From SIG565 sp045594065 (GTDB lineage: Bacteria; Bacillota; Clostridia; Oscillospirales; Acutalibacteraceae): a stretch of 64,000 bases of DNA. The position numbers and the translations under genes were made by a program. The notes beneath the pieces are model-generated. The model saw only the letters and a program-made list of their open reading frames with translations, was not told where the DNA came from and did not search any database. The first letter of the stretch is position 1; each line of letters opens with the position of its first letter. Below are positions 1-9,149 of the stretch, one piece after another. Location of the stretch: assembly GCA_045594065.1 (NCBI GenBank), contig JAZNXU010000014.1:28290-92289 (forward strand), in the 5' to 3' direction.

Positions 1-630
1 AATCTTAACTGGCACCTCATATTCCGACGCGTATGCCGCGCAAAGGCATTCACATATGCGTTTACCCTCGGAGTAAGAGCTGCGAACATTTAAAATATCA
101 ATATATCCTAAATCCTTTTCTGTTACACGCTCAAGGCTTGGGTCGGTTACACCGTAAGCCTCCATGGAGGACAGATAAATCATACCCTTTATTTTTTTCT
201 CGCGTGCAAATTCCAAGGCGTTTTTTGTGCCAAGAATAGAAATATCAAGTGTTTCAACAGGATTTGTCACAAAAAATTTAGAAGCCGTAACGCTGGCAGT
301 ATGAAAAATATAATCTACCTTACCTTCAAATTTGAAAGGCTTTGTAACATCGGCAATGTATAATTCAACATCATCTCTTGGCAGAAGTGACCCAAACGCC
401 TGCTCAGCAAAACGCTCTTCAAGCACATTTGCAACAACCTTAATGCCGGCATTGTAAAGGCGGTTCATACACAAAAGGGATTTAACAATCTGTGAGCCGA
501 CAAGTCCTGAGGCGCCGGTTATGAAAACAGTTGTATTTTTTAGCTCATCGATACTGCTTTCGCAAAATTTCGCAATAGAATTCAAGTCCTCCTGCAAAAC
601 AATATCTTTGTCGGTTTCGTAACAGGTCAT
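1..630 (-). CDS. NAD-dependent epimerase/dehydratase (extended SDR), 3'-truncated by window edge
   Basis: The first 210 codons of a minus-strand gene are visible; the rest lies outside the window. An N-terminal leader of about 33 residues precedes a Rossmann nucleotide-binding motif (GASGLVGS, about residues 39-46). Further on come a TASVT segment, a SSMEAYG segment and the catalytic YSEGK (YxxxK) near residue 188. This is the extended short-chain dehydrogenase fold used to epimerise, dehydrate or decarboxylate nucleotide sugars with NAD. It begins only 4 bases after the cytidylyltransferase stop, so it is the last visible gene of the surface-polymer operon. The substrate cannot be read from the sequence; a UDP- or CDP-sugar, or a polyol reduction paired with the cytidylyltransferase, are both possible. 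Confidence 0.85.
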   Translation of the reverse strand, partial: MTCYETDKDIVLQEDLNSIAKFCESSIDELKNTTVFITGASGLVGSQIVKSLLCMNRLYNAGIKVVANVLEERFAEQAFGSLLPRDDVELYIADVTKPFKFEGKVDYIFHTASVTASKFFVTNPVETLDISILGTKNALEFAREKKIKGMIYLSSMEAYGVTDPSLERVTEKDLGYIDILNVRSSYSEGKRICECLCAAYASEYEVPVKI

Positions 631-634
631 TACA

Positions 635-1357
635 TTACACTCCTATTATCTGCATATTTTCCTTAACTTCATTTATGGCTCTGAAAATATAAAAATCGGA
701 TGGGGTTGTAATCTTAATATTTTCAATTGGTCCATCAACCAGATGAAGCTTATGACCGTAGTGCGACATTAAAGATGCGGAATCAATAATTTCGGTATAG
801 CCCTCTTTAATGGCACGCTCGTGCGCCGAAATAATATCAGCAAGATAAAAGCTTTGCGGAGCACGCGCCAAGCGGCAAATGCTGCGGTCAATTACCGAGG
901 TTACTTCTGTTCCGTTTTCGGAGGTAATAATGGTTTCAATAGCAGGCGCGGTGGTAATTGCGCTGCCGTATTTCTTAACACTCTCAATATTGTCGTGAAT
1001 TGTATCAGCATTAATAAGGGGGCGAACGCCGTCGTGAATTAAAACAATAGTATCTTTTGGGTCTTGGTCTGCAGATACGGCATAAAGACCGTTACGGGTG
1101 GACTCCTGACTTGTGGCACCGCCCGCAACTATCCACTTAACCTTTGTGAGCCTATAGCTTTCAACAAGACCCTTTAAATGGTCAATCCAATCTTTAATAC
1201 AAACAACAGCGATAGAATCAATTTCCGGATGCTTCTGGAAATGCTCAATAGTATAAACTATGATAGGTTTACCGTTAAGCTCTAAAAACTGCTTAGGCTT
1301 CGCGGTGCATTTCATTCTGGTGCCGCTACCTCCGGCAAATATCATTGCGGTATTCAT
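635..1357 (-). CDS. IspD/TarI-family cytidylyltransferase
   Basis: This 240-residue protein has the CTP-binding N-terminus AGGSGTRM (residues 8-15) followed by PKQFL, and the HDGVRP motif near the middle, all diagnostic of the IspD/TarI nucleotidyltransferase family. These enzymes couple CTP to a polyol phosphate: methylerythritol phosphate for IspD, ribitol-5-phosphate for TarI. The start ATG overlaps the upstream stop as TAATG, with GGAGG just upstream, so translation is coupled to the TagF-like gene. Its neighbours are LicD and a CDP-polyol phosphotransferase, which favours a role in making a CDP-activated polyol for a teichoic-acid-like polymer over isoprenoid synthesis. That choice is inference from context. 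Confidence 0.85.
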   Translation of the reverse strand: MNTAMIFAGGSGTRMKCTAKPKQFLELNGKPIIVYTIEHFQKHPEIDSIAVVCIKDWIDHLKGLVESYRLTKVKWIVAGGATSQESTRNGLYAVSADQDPKDTIVLIHDGVRPLINADTIHDNIESVKKYGSAITTAPAIETIITSENGTEVTSVIDRSICRLARAPQSFYLADIISAHERAIKEGYTEIIDSASLMSHYGHKLHLVDGPIENIKITTPSDFYIFRAINEVKENMQIIGV

Positions 1358-2517
1358 TATTCGTTTCCTCCTATAAATTCAACGATTTTTTCGCAGGCTT
1401 TCTGTGTAGCAAAGCCTGTTTCACAATTTCCAAGAAAGTCCAAATGGGATTTAACCGCCGCTTGATACTCTTCTTCGTTATAACCGTTTATGACCTTTTC
1501 CAATTCATCATTATTTCTTGCCAGCGGGAAAGGCCACTTTTCAATCGGGGTATAGAAATCTCTTTCCCCGCAATATTCATCTATATCTGTTGCATATATA
1601 AACGAGGGGTTGCCTGTAAAGGAAAAATCCCAAATAGTCGAAGAATAATCGGTCACTAAAACATCGGTAACACCGAGCAGCTGTTGCATATCGGGATAAT
1701 CCGACACATCGATTACATTCGGTAAATTCTCCCCGCCGCTCAACCTTTCGGCAAGGTAATAATGCATTCTAAGCAATACCACCCAATTTCCCGAAAATCT
1801 TTTTTCCAAGCTGCGGCAAAGGCGCTGAAAATCCACATCGTAAAGGCTTAAATCGTGGCTGTTGCGAAATGTAGGTGCATACATAACAATTTTTGAGCCG
1901 TCAGGAATGCTTAATTTCTTCAAAACCTCACCCGAGCCCGAGGTGTTTTTATTAATAAGCTCATCATTGCGCGGCAGACCTACGGGCAACACCTCGCCGC
2001 CGTATTTATACGAGCCGCGAATAACGCAATCGGTGAAAGCCTTACTGCTGGATAAAAACAGTGTTATTCTGTTCATTTTATCGATAACATGTTGCTTCTC
2101 GGTATCACCAATATCATTCCTGTCCGAGCCTATGCGCTTGTATGCGCCGCCGCCGTGCCATGTCTGCAACACCATCTGCTGCCGCCTGAATCTAAGTATC
2201 GACCAATGCTCAACATTATCAACATACACTTTAGATGTTAAAACAAGGTAGATGTATTTAAGCGACTTATATTTAACGGTAATAATACCCTGCTCGTTTA
2301 GAAAATTGAATTTTTCAGGCTGTGTAAAAGCCCATACCTGCTTGATTTCGGGATGATTACACTTTAAATATTCAGATATTCTTCGCGGACTGTCAGAATA
2401 CTGTCTTCCGCTGAATGCCGAAAAAATCACTTGGTTTTGCTTTATTGGGAAGACTGAAAAAAGCTTTAAAAGTAAGGCTAAAACCGCCTCAATAGCATAC
2501 TTAATACGAATTTTCAT
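1357..2517 (-). CDS. CDP-glycerol/CDP-ribitol glycerophosphotransferase family (TagB/TagF-like)
   Basis: The 386-residue protein contains the family hallmarks LQTWHGGGAYKRIG near residue 116 and VTDYSSTIWDF near residue 290. Both motifs are conserved in TagB/TagF/TarL enzymes that transfer polyol phosphate from a CDP-polyol to a growing wall polymer at the inner face of the membrane. An N-terminal hydrophobic stretch (IEAVLALLLKLFSVFPI) may anchor it. The gene starts 3 bases after the LicD stop and its own stop overlaps the cytidylyltransferase start. CDP-polyol synthesis and CDP-polyol use are therefore encoded back to back. Which polyol is transferred is not known. Confidence 0.87.
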   Translation of the reverse strand: MKIRIKYAIEAVLALLLKLFSVFPIKQNQVIFSAFSGRQYSDSPRRISEYLKCNHPEIKQVWAFTQPEKFNFLNEQGIITVKYKSLKYIYLVLTSKVYVDNVEHWSILRFRRQQMVLQTWHGGGAYKRIGSDRNDIGDTEKQHVIDKMNRITLFLSSSKAFTDCVIRGSYKYGGEVLPVGLPRNDELINKNTSGSGEVLKKLSIPDGSKIVMYAPTFRNSHDLSLYDVDFQRLCRSLEKRFSGNWVVLLRMHYYLAERLSGGENLPNVIDVSDYPDMQQLLGVTDVLVTDYSSTIWDFSFTGNPSFIYATDIDEYCGERDFYTPIEKWPFPLARNNDELEKVINGYNEEEYQAAVKSHLDFLGNCETGFATQKACEKIVEFIGGNE

Positions 2518-2520
2518 ATT

Positions 2521-3417
2521 CTATACCTTATCTACGCAATAGTAAATTCCCTTGAATTTTTCATACGGCTCATCAAGATTCATATACACGACATCGTGCT
2601 TTATAACACGGTTTTGCTCTTCGGGCAGTTGCATATAATCGCCGAAAATGCGTCTTAAATAAGGGTCTGCACCAACAGGTATATTAATGTTGATATCTTC
2701 AAACGGCACTTCCTTTACTTCAAAGTACTCCCTCGGATAGGGGAAGAACAGCGCTCTGAACGAAGTAATAGTTTCTTTAACGGTTTTCGAGGAATCAAAA
2801 TCATACTGTGCCATTTTCTTTTCGTGGCGTTTCCATATTTTATAACGCTTGTCTGGGCTTTTAACGGCACCTAAAACAAATTTAGTGGCGGTGCGCAGCA
2901 GCTTACCCTGATGGTCGGGCAGACGCTGAACATTGAAGATTGAATAAAGTACCGAGTGATAAATTTGCAGAGCGCGTTTTATTTTGCTTTCAGGGCAACC
3001 CTCAAAAGGCATAATATCTACCGATACACCGTGCTTAATATCCTCGTTTTGACTGTGACGGTTAATAAATGTAGTAGTTATATCAACTAGCTGCATATCG
3101 GTTTGGTGATTATTGTGCTCGCGGTCTGTACGGCAAAGGGCATAATGCGAATGGTCGGCAATATCATTCCAAATTTCGTACAGCCTTTCATAATCGGGGC
3201 GCGGCATAAACACATCGATATCGTCATCCCACGGGATAAAGCCTTTATGCCTTAATGCACCGATACAGGTGCCGCCACCACACCAATAGCGAAGATTATT
3301 CTCTTTGCAAATCTTTTGAAAATACTTAAGTATTTCTAAGGATTTTTGCTGCAGCTGACCGACTGTAACATCGTTACAAATAACGCGGTTTCTGTATTTC
3401 TCATGCTCTAAACTCAT
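2521..3417 (-). CDS. LicD family phosphotransferase
   Basis: The 298-residue protein carries the LicD core: YWCGGGTCIGALRHKG (residues about 44-59), then PWDDDIDVFMPR with acidic residues at 64-66 and 68. LicD proteins are nucleotidyltransferase-fold enzymes that add phosphocholine or similar phospho-substituents to teichoic acids and other surface glycans. It sits between the initiating sugar transferase and the TagF-like gene, consistent with decoration of the polymer. No licA (choline kinase) or licC homologue is visible in the window, so choline itself is not demonstrated as the substituent. Confidence 0.88.
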   Translation of the reverse strand: MSLEHEKYRNRVICNDVTVGQLQQKSLEILKYFQKICKENNLRYWCGGGTCIGALRHKGFIPWDDDIDVFMPRPDYERLYEIWNDIADHSHYALCRTDREHNNHQTDMQLVDITTTFINRHSQNEDIKHGVSVDIMPFEGCPESKIKRALQIYHSVLYSIFNVQRLPDHQGKLLRTATKFVLGAVKSPDKRYKIWKRHEKKMAQYDFDSSKTVKETITSFRALFFPYPREYFEVKEVPFEDININIPVGADPYLRRIFGDYMQLPEEQNRVIKHDVVYMNLDEPYEKFKGIYYCVDKV

Positions 3418-3447
3418 AATTAATATCCCCTTTAATCTTTAGGTGAC

Positions 3448-4140
3448 TTATTCAGATTTAATTACCGCAAAAACCGTGCGGAACATTGTTTTGATATCAC
3501 CGAAAAAGCTGAATGCTTTGAGTGACTCTAAATTATATTTCATCTTTGCGGGTAAAATGGTGTCTACATAAACCGTATCAACATCTTCGGCTTTATCGAG
3601 CAGCTCGCTCTCGTCCTTATACATAATACTAGCTTCGCTTGTAACCCCCGCAGGTAAAAGCAGGGTCGCCAGCATTTCGGGCGTATAAGCCGCAACATAT
3701 TTCGGAACTTCGGGTCGGGTGCCAACAAAGGTCATAGTACCACGAAAAACATCGATAAGCTGACTTATCTCGTCAAGACGGCAACCGCGAATGAACTTAC
3801 CAACACGGGTTACTCTCGAATCGCCGCTTACGGTTACCTGACTTCCGATTTTATCAGCATTTGACACCATTGTGCGAAATTTAAATATTTTAAACTCCCT
3901 ACCGTACTGTGTCACACGCACCTGACGGTAAAACACAGGACCGGAAGAATCAATTTTAATGGCAATTGCCAAAATTAAAAATACCGGACTTAAAATAATA
4001 AGCATTAAAGCAGAGCAGAAAATATCGAACAGTCGCTTTAAAACAAGGCTTCCCTTTTTGCGACTGAGCGCCTCATAATAAGGGCGTACCTGCTCATTTT
4101 TAAATTGTTCGGGCAAAGCTTCCCATCTTTTTAAAATCAT
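3448..4140 (-). CDS. Undecaprenyl-phosphate sugar phosphotransferase (monotopic PGT, bacterial sugar transferase)
   Basis: The 230-residue protein has one hydrophobic segment at about residues 39-62, preceded by KRLFDI. After it come the conserved GPVFYRQVR, KFRTM, RLDEISQLI (Asp-Glu catalytic dyad at 123-124) and VGTRPEVP. These identify a PglC/WcaJ-type phosphoglycosyl transferase that moves a sugar-1-phosphate from a nucleotide sugar to undecaprenyl phosphate, the first membrane step of glycan assembly. Its length fits the minimal PglC-like form with a short N-terminal extension. Its start overlaps the DegT aminotransferase stop by 4 bases, suggesting that the aminotransferase helps make its amino-sugar donor. 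Confidence 0.92.
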   Translation of the reverse strand: MILKRWEALPEQFKNEQVRPYYEALSRKKGSLVLKRLFDIFCSALMLIILSPVFLILAIAIKIDSSGPVFYRQVRVTQYGREFKIFKFRTMVSNADKIGSQVTVSGDSRVTRVGKFIRGCRLDEISQLIDVFRGTMTFVGTRPEVPKYVAAYTPEMLATLLLPAGVTSEASIMYKDESELLDKAEDVDTVYVDTILPAKMKYNLESLKAFSFFGDIKTMFRTVFAVIKSE

Positions 4141-5342
4141 AATACATACTCTTTCAAAACTTTAGTGTAGCATTCAATTACATATTGAATCTGCTCATCG
4201 GTAAGACAGGTGTGTAACGGGAGCGAGATTTCATTTGCAAAATGTGCGTAAGCATTTGGGTAATCTGCAATATCGAATCCTAAATTCTTATAAGCTGTAT
4301 GCATAGGTAACGGCTTATAATGCACATTGCAGGCAACTCCCAGCTCTGCCATTTTGGTGATTATTTCATTCCTCTGTTCTACCGTAATGTTCGGAACGCG
4401 AGATAGGTACAAGTGACCCGAAGAACTATAGCTATCGGTATAATGCGGCAAAGTCTTAACGCCAAGGGGCCGAAAAGCAGCATCATAACGCTCAATTATT
4501 TCTTTGCGCCGTGCAAGCATTGAGCTATAACGCTTCATCTGCTGTAAACCTATTGCTGCAGCAACATCGGTCATATTGCATTTGTAATAAGGTCCAACAA
4601 TATCGTATTCCCAAGCGCCTAGCTTCGTTTTTGCAAGGGCATCCTTAGACTGTCCGTGAAGAGATAGCAGCTGAATTCGGCGGTAAATATCCTCGTTATC
4701 AATACCGTCAATATCATTCCAAGTAAGTGCTCCGCCCTCGGCGGTTGTAAGATTTTTAACAGCGTGGAATGAAAAGGAAGAAAAATCTGCAAGGCTACCT
4801 GTAGACTTTCCGTTTTTGGTAGCACCAAAGGAATGTGCAGTATCTGCCATTATTGCAACACGACCCAAAGCCTTTTGCATATCGTTTTTCGGTACAAAAA
4901 GATGCTTTTTACTGTTAACTATATCGTAAAGCCTCTCGTAATCACACGGAATGCCGCCTAAGTCAACCGGAATAATCGCTTTTGTATTCTCATTCACAGC
5001 GGCGGCTACCTTTTCGTAGTCCATTTCATAGGAGTCTGTTTGAGAGTCTATCATCACAATTTTAGCCCCAACATGGTAAATAACCGAAGCAGAAGCTGTA
5101 TAGGTATAGGCAGGAACTATAACCTCATCGCCCTCGCCAATGCCAAGCAGGTGTAACGCCATTTCGGCACAGGCAGTTTGTGAGTTAAGGCAGGCAGCGC
5201 GTTTGACTCCACAGTATTGTGCAACCTGACGCTCGAGTTCCTTAGTTCTCGGACCGGTTGTTATCCAGCCCGAACGCAAAGCCTCGGCAACCTCGTTAAT
5301 TTCAGCATCGGTTATATCGGGTGGTGAAAAAGGTATGTTCAT
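4137..5342 (-). CDS. DegT/DnrJ/EryC1/StrS family PLP-dependent sugar aminotransferase
   Basis: The 401-residue protein shows the whole family pattern: GWITTGPRTKELE near the N-terminus, NSQTACAEMALHLLGI for phosphate binding, ADTAHSFGA with the pyridine-binding Asp at about 167, and SFHAVKNLTTAEGG with the Schiff-base Lys at about 196. Such enzymes transaminate keto-sugar nucleotides. It is the first gene of the minus-strand polymer operon, with its own promoter upstream, and AAGGGG precedes the ATG. The direct link to a PglC-type transferase resembles PglE/PglC of bacillosamine-type pathways, so an amino-sugar initiating residue is a reasonable inference. Confidence 0.92.
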   Translation of the reverse strand: MNIPFSPPDITDAEINEVAEALRSGWITTGPRTKELERQVAQYCGVKRAACLNSQTACAEMALHLLGIGEGDEVIVPAYTYTASASVIYHVGAKIVMIDSQTDSYEMDYEKVAAAVNENTKAIIPVDLGGIPCDYERLYDIVNSKKHLFVPKNDMQKALGRVAIMADTAHSFGATKNGKSTGSLADFSSFSFHAVKNLTTAEGGALTWNDIDGIDNEDIYRRIQLLSLHGQSKDALAKTKLGAWEYDIVGPYYKCNMTDVAAAIGLQQMKRYSSMLARRKEIIERYDAAFRPLGVKTLPHYTDSYSSSGHLYLSRVPNITVEQRNEIITKMAELGVACNVHYKPLPMHTAYKNLGFDIADYPNAYAHFANEISLPLHTCLTDEQIQYVIECYTKVLKEYVL

Positions 5343-5379
5343 TGCACAGTTTCCCCTTATACATTATTATTCAATTTAT

Positions 5380-5408
5380 ATTGTACCACAGTGAGTCGTT
5401 TAAATCAA
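5380..5408 (-). promoter_or_regulatory. Sigma-A-type promoter of the surface-polymer operon
   Basis: Read on the minus strand: TTGATT, 17 bases, then TACAAT preceded by TGG (an extended -10). It lies about 40 bases upstream of the DegT-family gene and nothing else starts there. Confidence 0.7.
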
Positions 5409-5431
5409 CATACAAGTGGAAAATATTGATA

Positions 5432-5462
5432 AAAAAGACCGAGCATATTGCTCGGTCTTTTG
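5432..5462 (-). terminator. Intrinsic terminator after the ABC exporter genes
   Basis: A 12-bp perfect stem AAAGACCGAGCA/TGCTCGGTCTTT with a 3-base loop is flanked by A and T runs, so it can act on both strands. It sits directly after the 5467 stop and separates the exporter from the polymer operon. Confidence 0.9.
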
Positions 5463-5466
5463 AAAA

Positions 5467-7392
5467 TTATTCGAGTTCGAAAGCGCCCGTATAAAGGCGA
5501 TAATAGGTGCCTTTTTCGGCAATTAATTTTTCGTGGTTTCCGCGTTCAATAATCCTGCCGTGGTCAAGCACCATTATAACATCGGAGTTTTTAACGGTGG
5601 ACAGCCTGTGGGCTATTACAAATACCGTTCTGCCCTCCATAAGCTTATCCATACCCTTTTGAACTATTGCCTCAGTTCTCGTATCAATAGAGGAGGTTGC
5701 CTCGTCCATTATCATAACGGGCGGGTCGGCAACGGCAGCACGAGCGATTGCAATTAATTGGCGTTGCCCCTGTGACAGATTAGCGCCGTTGTTTGAAAGC
5801 ATCGTGCTATATCCCTCGGGCAGGCGCTCAATAAAGCTGTCTGCACCCGTAAGCCTTGCAGCTGCAATGCATTCTTCATCGGTAGCATCCAGCTTGCCGT
5901 AACGAATGTTATCCATAACCGTGCCGGTAAACAGGTTGGTTTCCTGAAGCACTATACCGAGCGAGCGGCGGAGGTCGGATTTCTTTATCTTATTGATGTT
6001 AATTCCATCATAACGGATTTTGCCGTCGGCAATATCATAAAAGCGGTTAATAAGGTTGGTAATGGTGGTTTTACCGGCACCCGTAGCGCCAACAAACGCC
6101 ACCTGCTGACCGGGTTCGGCGTAAACCGTAACATTGTGAAGAACATCCTTGCCCTCTTCGTAAGCAAAGTCAACATCAACCATACGCACATCACCTTTTA
6201 CCTCTGTAAAGGTTACTGTACCGTCGGAGTGGGGGTGCTTCCACGCCCATTTTCCCGTTCTTGTATCACTTTCGGTAATGTTACCGTCTTCATCAATTTG
6301 TGCGTTTACAAGGGTAACATAGCCCTCATCAGCCTCGGGAGCGGCGTCAACAACCTCAAACACACGCGAGGCTCCTGCCATACCCATAACTACGGCATTT
6401 ATCTGCTGAGAAGCCTGATTGATATTACCCGTAAACTGTTTTGCCATATTAAGGAACGGGATAATAATACTGATATCAAAAGCTTTTCCCGAAATACTTA
6501 TATTAGGAATATCGGTGAGCAGGAAGAGTCCGCCAATAACGGCAACTAAAACATACAGAATATTGCCGATATTACCGATAATCGGACCCAGCGTGTTAGC
6601 ATAAGCGTTAGCGCGCCATGCGTCCTCAAACAACTGATTGTTAATCTTGTCAAAATCTTCTTCACACTGCTGCTCGTGGCAGAAAACCTTAACAACCTTT
6701 TGACCTGTCATCATTTCCTGAACAAAGCCCTCGGTTTTACCTAGTGACCGTTGCTGACGAACAAAGTATTTAGCACTGCCGCCGCCAATTTTTCTGGAAA
6801 CAAACACCATAAGAATTACGCCAAACAGCACAACAAGTGTCATAAGCACGCTGAAATAAAGCATAATGCTAAGCACACAAAGTACTACCGTCACCGACTG
6901 CAGCAGGCTGGGCAATGCTTGAGAAACGAGCTGGCGAAGAGTATCAATATCGTTAGTGTAAACACTCATAATATCGCCGTGCTTGTTGGTATCAAAATAT
7001 TTAATCGGCAGGTTCTGCATACCGTTAAACACCGATTGGCGCATTTTATTAAGGAAGCCCTGTGTCATATAAGCCATTAGCTGTGTTTGCGTTACTATAG
7101 CACATATTGAAACAAGATAGAAGCATATTAGGGTTATTACCTTGGGAACAATCTCCCTTGATGCGCTTGCCCAATCGCCTGAATCTACCCAAGTTTCAAT
7201 GGCGGCGATTACATTTTGCATAAATATCGGTGGCAAGGAAGCCGTTACCGCCGCAAAAAGTATACAGCAAACCGTAAGCGGCGCTAAAACGGGATAAAAC
7301 CTAAATAGCATTTTTATAACGCGGGGGAGTGTGCCTTTCGCGGCTTTGGGTCTGCTCTGAGGACCCATAGATCTGCCCATCGGTCTACTCAT
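5467..7392 (-). CDS. ABC exporter half-transporter, catalytically complete ATPase subunit
   Basis: About 641 residues: six transmembrane helices, then a nucleotide-binding domain with Walker A GATGAGKTT, signature LSQGQRQ, Walker B VMIMDEATSSID (catalytic Glu present) and H-loop IAHR. It pairs with the upstream 581-residue half-transporter. I start at the ATG at 7392, which overlaps the partner's stop (ATGAGTAG) and has GGAGGGG about 8 bases upstream; a start 10 codons earlier is possible. Two oddities are a Met/Arg-rich N-terminal leader and an acidic insertion of roughly 45 residues just before the ATPase domain. The signature has Gln instead of the second Gly. Substrate unknown (drug, lipid or peptide). 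Confidence 0.92.
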   Translation of the reverse strand: MSRPMGRSMGPQSRPKAAKGTLPRVIKMLFRFYPVLAPLTVCCILFAAVTASLPPIFMQNVIAAIETWVDSGDWASASREIVPKVITLICFYLVSICAIVTQTQLMAYMTQGFLNKMRQSVFNGMQNLPIKYFDTNKHGDIMSVYTNDIDTLRQLVSQALPSLLQSVTVVLCVLSIMLYFSVLMTLVVLFGVILMVFVSRKIGGGSAKYFVRQQRSLGKTEGFVQEMMTGQKVVKVFCHEQQCEEDFDKINNQLFEDAWRANAYANTLGPIIGNIGNILYVLVAVIGGLFLLTDIPNISISGKAFDISIIIPFLNMAKQFTGNINQASQQINAVVMGMAGASRVFEVVDAAPEADEGYVTLVNAQIDEDGNITESDTRTGKWAWKHPHSDGTVTFTEVKGDVRMVDVDFAYEEGKDVLHNVTVYAEPGQQVAFVGATGAGKTTITNLINRFYDIADGKIRYDGININKIKKSDLRRSLGIVLQETNLFTGTVMDNIRYGKLDATDEECIAAARLTGADSFIERLPEGYSTMLSNNGANLSQGQRQLIAIARAAVADPPVMIMDEATSSIDTRTEAIVQKGMDKLMEGRTVFVIAHRLSTVKNSDVIMVLDHGRIIERGNHEKLIAEKGTYYRLYTGAFELE

Positions 7393-9130
7393 TGTCATCC
7401 CCTCCGTTCGTTTGCTGCTCATATACCTCGCGGTAAATATCGCTTGTTTTTAAAAGCTCACTGTGATTACCTACGGCAGAAATCTTACCGCCGTCCATAA
7501 CGATAATCATATCGGAATCCTCAACCGAGGCAATTCGCTGAGCAATTATAATTTTTGTGGTTTCGGGAATAAACTTTTTAAATCCCGCACGGATAAGCGC
7601 GTCGGTTTTAGTATCAACCGCGCTTGTCGAGTCATCTAAAATCAAGATTTTCGGTTTTTTAAGCAGTGCGCGCGCTATACAAAGTCGCTGCTTCTGACCA
7701 CCCGAAACATTGGTACCGCCCTGCTCAATCATAGTATTGTAGCCCTCAGGGAAAGTGCTTATGAATTCATCTGCCTGAGCGAGCTTGCAGGCTTCGATTA
7801 ACTCTTCATCGGTAGCATTTTCGTTGCCCCAACGCAAGTTTTGTGCAATGGTGCCCGAGAAAATAAGGTTTTTCTGCAGCACAAATGCAACGGCATTACG
7901 GAGTGCTGTTATATCATAATCGCGAACATCCTTGCCGCCCACCATCACACTGCCATCAGTTGCATCGTAAAGACGGGCAATAAGCTGAACAAGGGTGGTT
8001 TTGCTCGAGCCTGTACCGCCGATAATACCGACCGTCATACCGGATTTAATATGCAAATCTATATCCTGAAGCGCTGAACGCTTAGCACTTTCTGAATATT
8101 TAAAGCTAACCGAATTAAAGTCGATAGAGCCATCGCTCACTTCATAAATCGGATTTTCGGGGTTTTCGATTGTCGGCTCCTCGCTTAGCACCTCTGCCAA
8201 ACGGCGCATAGACTCAAGTGACATTGTAATCATCACATAAATCATCGACAGCATCATAAGCGACATTAAAATTTGCATACCGTAGGTAAGCATTGCCGAC
8301 AGCTGACCAACATCGATTGTGGCACCGCCCGAAGTAATTATCATTCTCGAGCCCACAATAAGCACAAACGCCATATTGAAATATAAGCAAAGCTGCATCA
8401 GCGGCATATTGAATGCAACTATTCTTTCAGCCTTGGTAAAGTCGCGGCAAATATCGTCTGCCGCTGCAGCAAACTTCTGCTTTTCGTAATTCTCACGCGA
8501 GAAGCCCTTTACAACACGCATTGCGCGAACATTTTCTTCAATCGACTCGTTTAAACGGTCGTATTTTTTAAATACTCTACGGAATGCGGGCATAGCCTTT
8601 TTGCCTATCATAAGCAGTCCAAACGCGAGCACGGGAACAATTACCACAAACGAGGTTGCCAGTGCACCGCCCATTGTGTACGCCATAACAATTGAAAACA
8701 CGAGCATTAAGGGACTGCGAACGGCAGTACGGATAATCATCATATAAGACATTTGCACATGGGTTATATCGGTGGTTAAGCGAGTAACCAAAGACGATGA
8801 CGAAAATTTATCAATATTCGAAAAAGAAAAATTCTGGATTTTCGAAAATACATCGTGACGAAGATTTTTAGCAAAACCTGCCGAGGCCTTAGCACAGGTG
8901 TAGCCTGCAAGACCGCCACACGAAAGAGAGGCTATTGCCATCAAAGCGAGTATAATACCGATTCTTATTACCTCATTCATTTGCAGATTATCGGATTTTA
9001 TCTGGTTAAGCAAATCTGCGGTTAAAAATGGTATCAGACATTCAAGAATAACCTCGCCCACCATGAGGAAAAGTGTTATTATAGACGGCTTTTTGTATTC
9101 ACGAACACTGCCGAAAAGTTTTTTGATCAA
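7385..9130 (-). CDS. ABC exporter half-transporter, degenerate ATPase subunit
   Basis: 581 residues: six transmembrane helices, then an ATPase domain with Walker A GGTGSSKTT and a canonical VSGGQKQR signature. Walker B reads ILILDDSTSAVD, with Asp where the catalytic Glu should be, and the switch position reads IAQR, with Gln in place of His. This is the known pattern of heterodimeric ABC exporters with one degenerate ATP site (TM287/288, BmrCD types). The gene begins with TTG after AAAGGAAGT and overlaps its partner by 8 bases, so the two are translationally coupled. A sigma-A promoter and an inverted-repeat cluster lie upstream. Confidence 0.92.
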   Translation of the reverse strand: MIKKLFGSVREYKKPSIITLFLMVGEVILECLIPFLTADLLNQIKSDNLQMNEVIRIGIILALMAIASLSCGGLAGYTCAKASAGFAKNLRHDVFSKIQNFSFSNIDKFSSSSLVTRLTTDITHVQMSYMMIIRTAVRSPLMLVFSIVMAYTMGGALATSFVVIVPVLAFGLLMIGKKAMPAFRRVFKKYDRLNESIEENVRAMRVVKGFSRENYEKQKFAAAADDICRDFTKAERIVAFNMPLMQLCLYFNMAFVLIVGSRMIITSGGATIDVGQLSAMLTYGMQILMSLMMLSMIYVMITMSLESMRRLAEVLSEEPTIENPENPIYEVSDGSIDFNSVSFKYSESAKRSALQDIDLHIKSGMTVGIIGGTGSSKTTLVQLIARLYDATDGSVMVGGKDVRDYDITALRNAVAFVLQKNLIFSGTIAQNLRWGNENATDEELIEACKLAQADEFISTFPEGYNTMIEQGGTNVSGGQKQRLCIARALLKKPKILILDDSTSAVDTKTDALIRAGFKKFIPETTKIIIAQRIASVEDSDMIIVMDGGKISAVGNHSELLKTSDIYREVYEQQTNGGDDNE

Positions 9131-9149
9131 TTATAAGACTTCCTTTCCT

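Noticed and set aside
635..1357. Calling the cytidylyltransferase ispD (MEP pathway)
   Set aside because: Its translational coupling to TagF-like and LicD genes favours a TarI-like role, and sequence alone cannot separate them, so no symbol was given.
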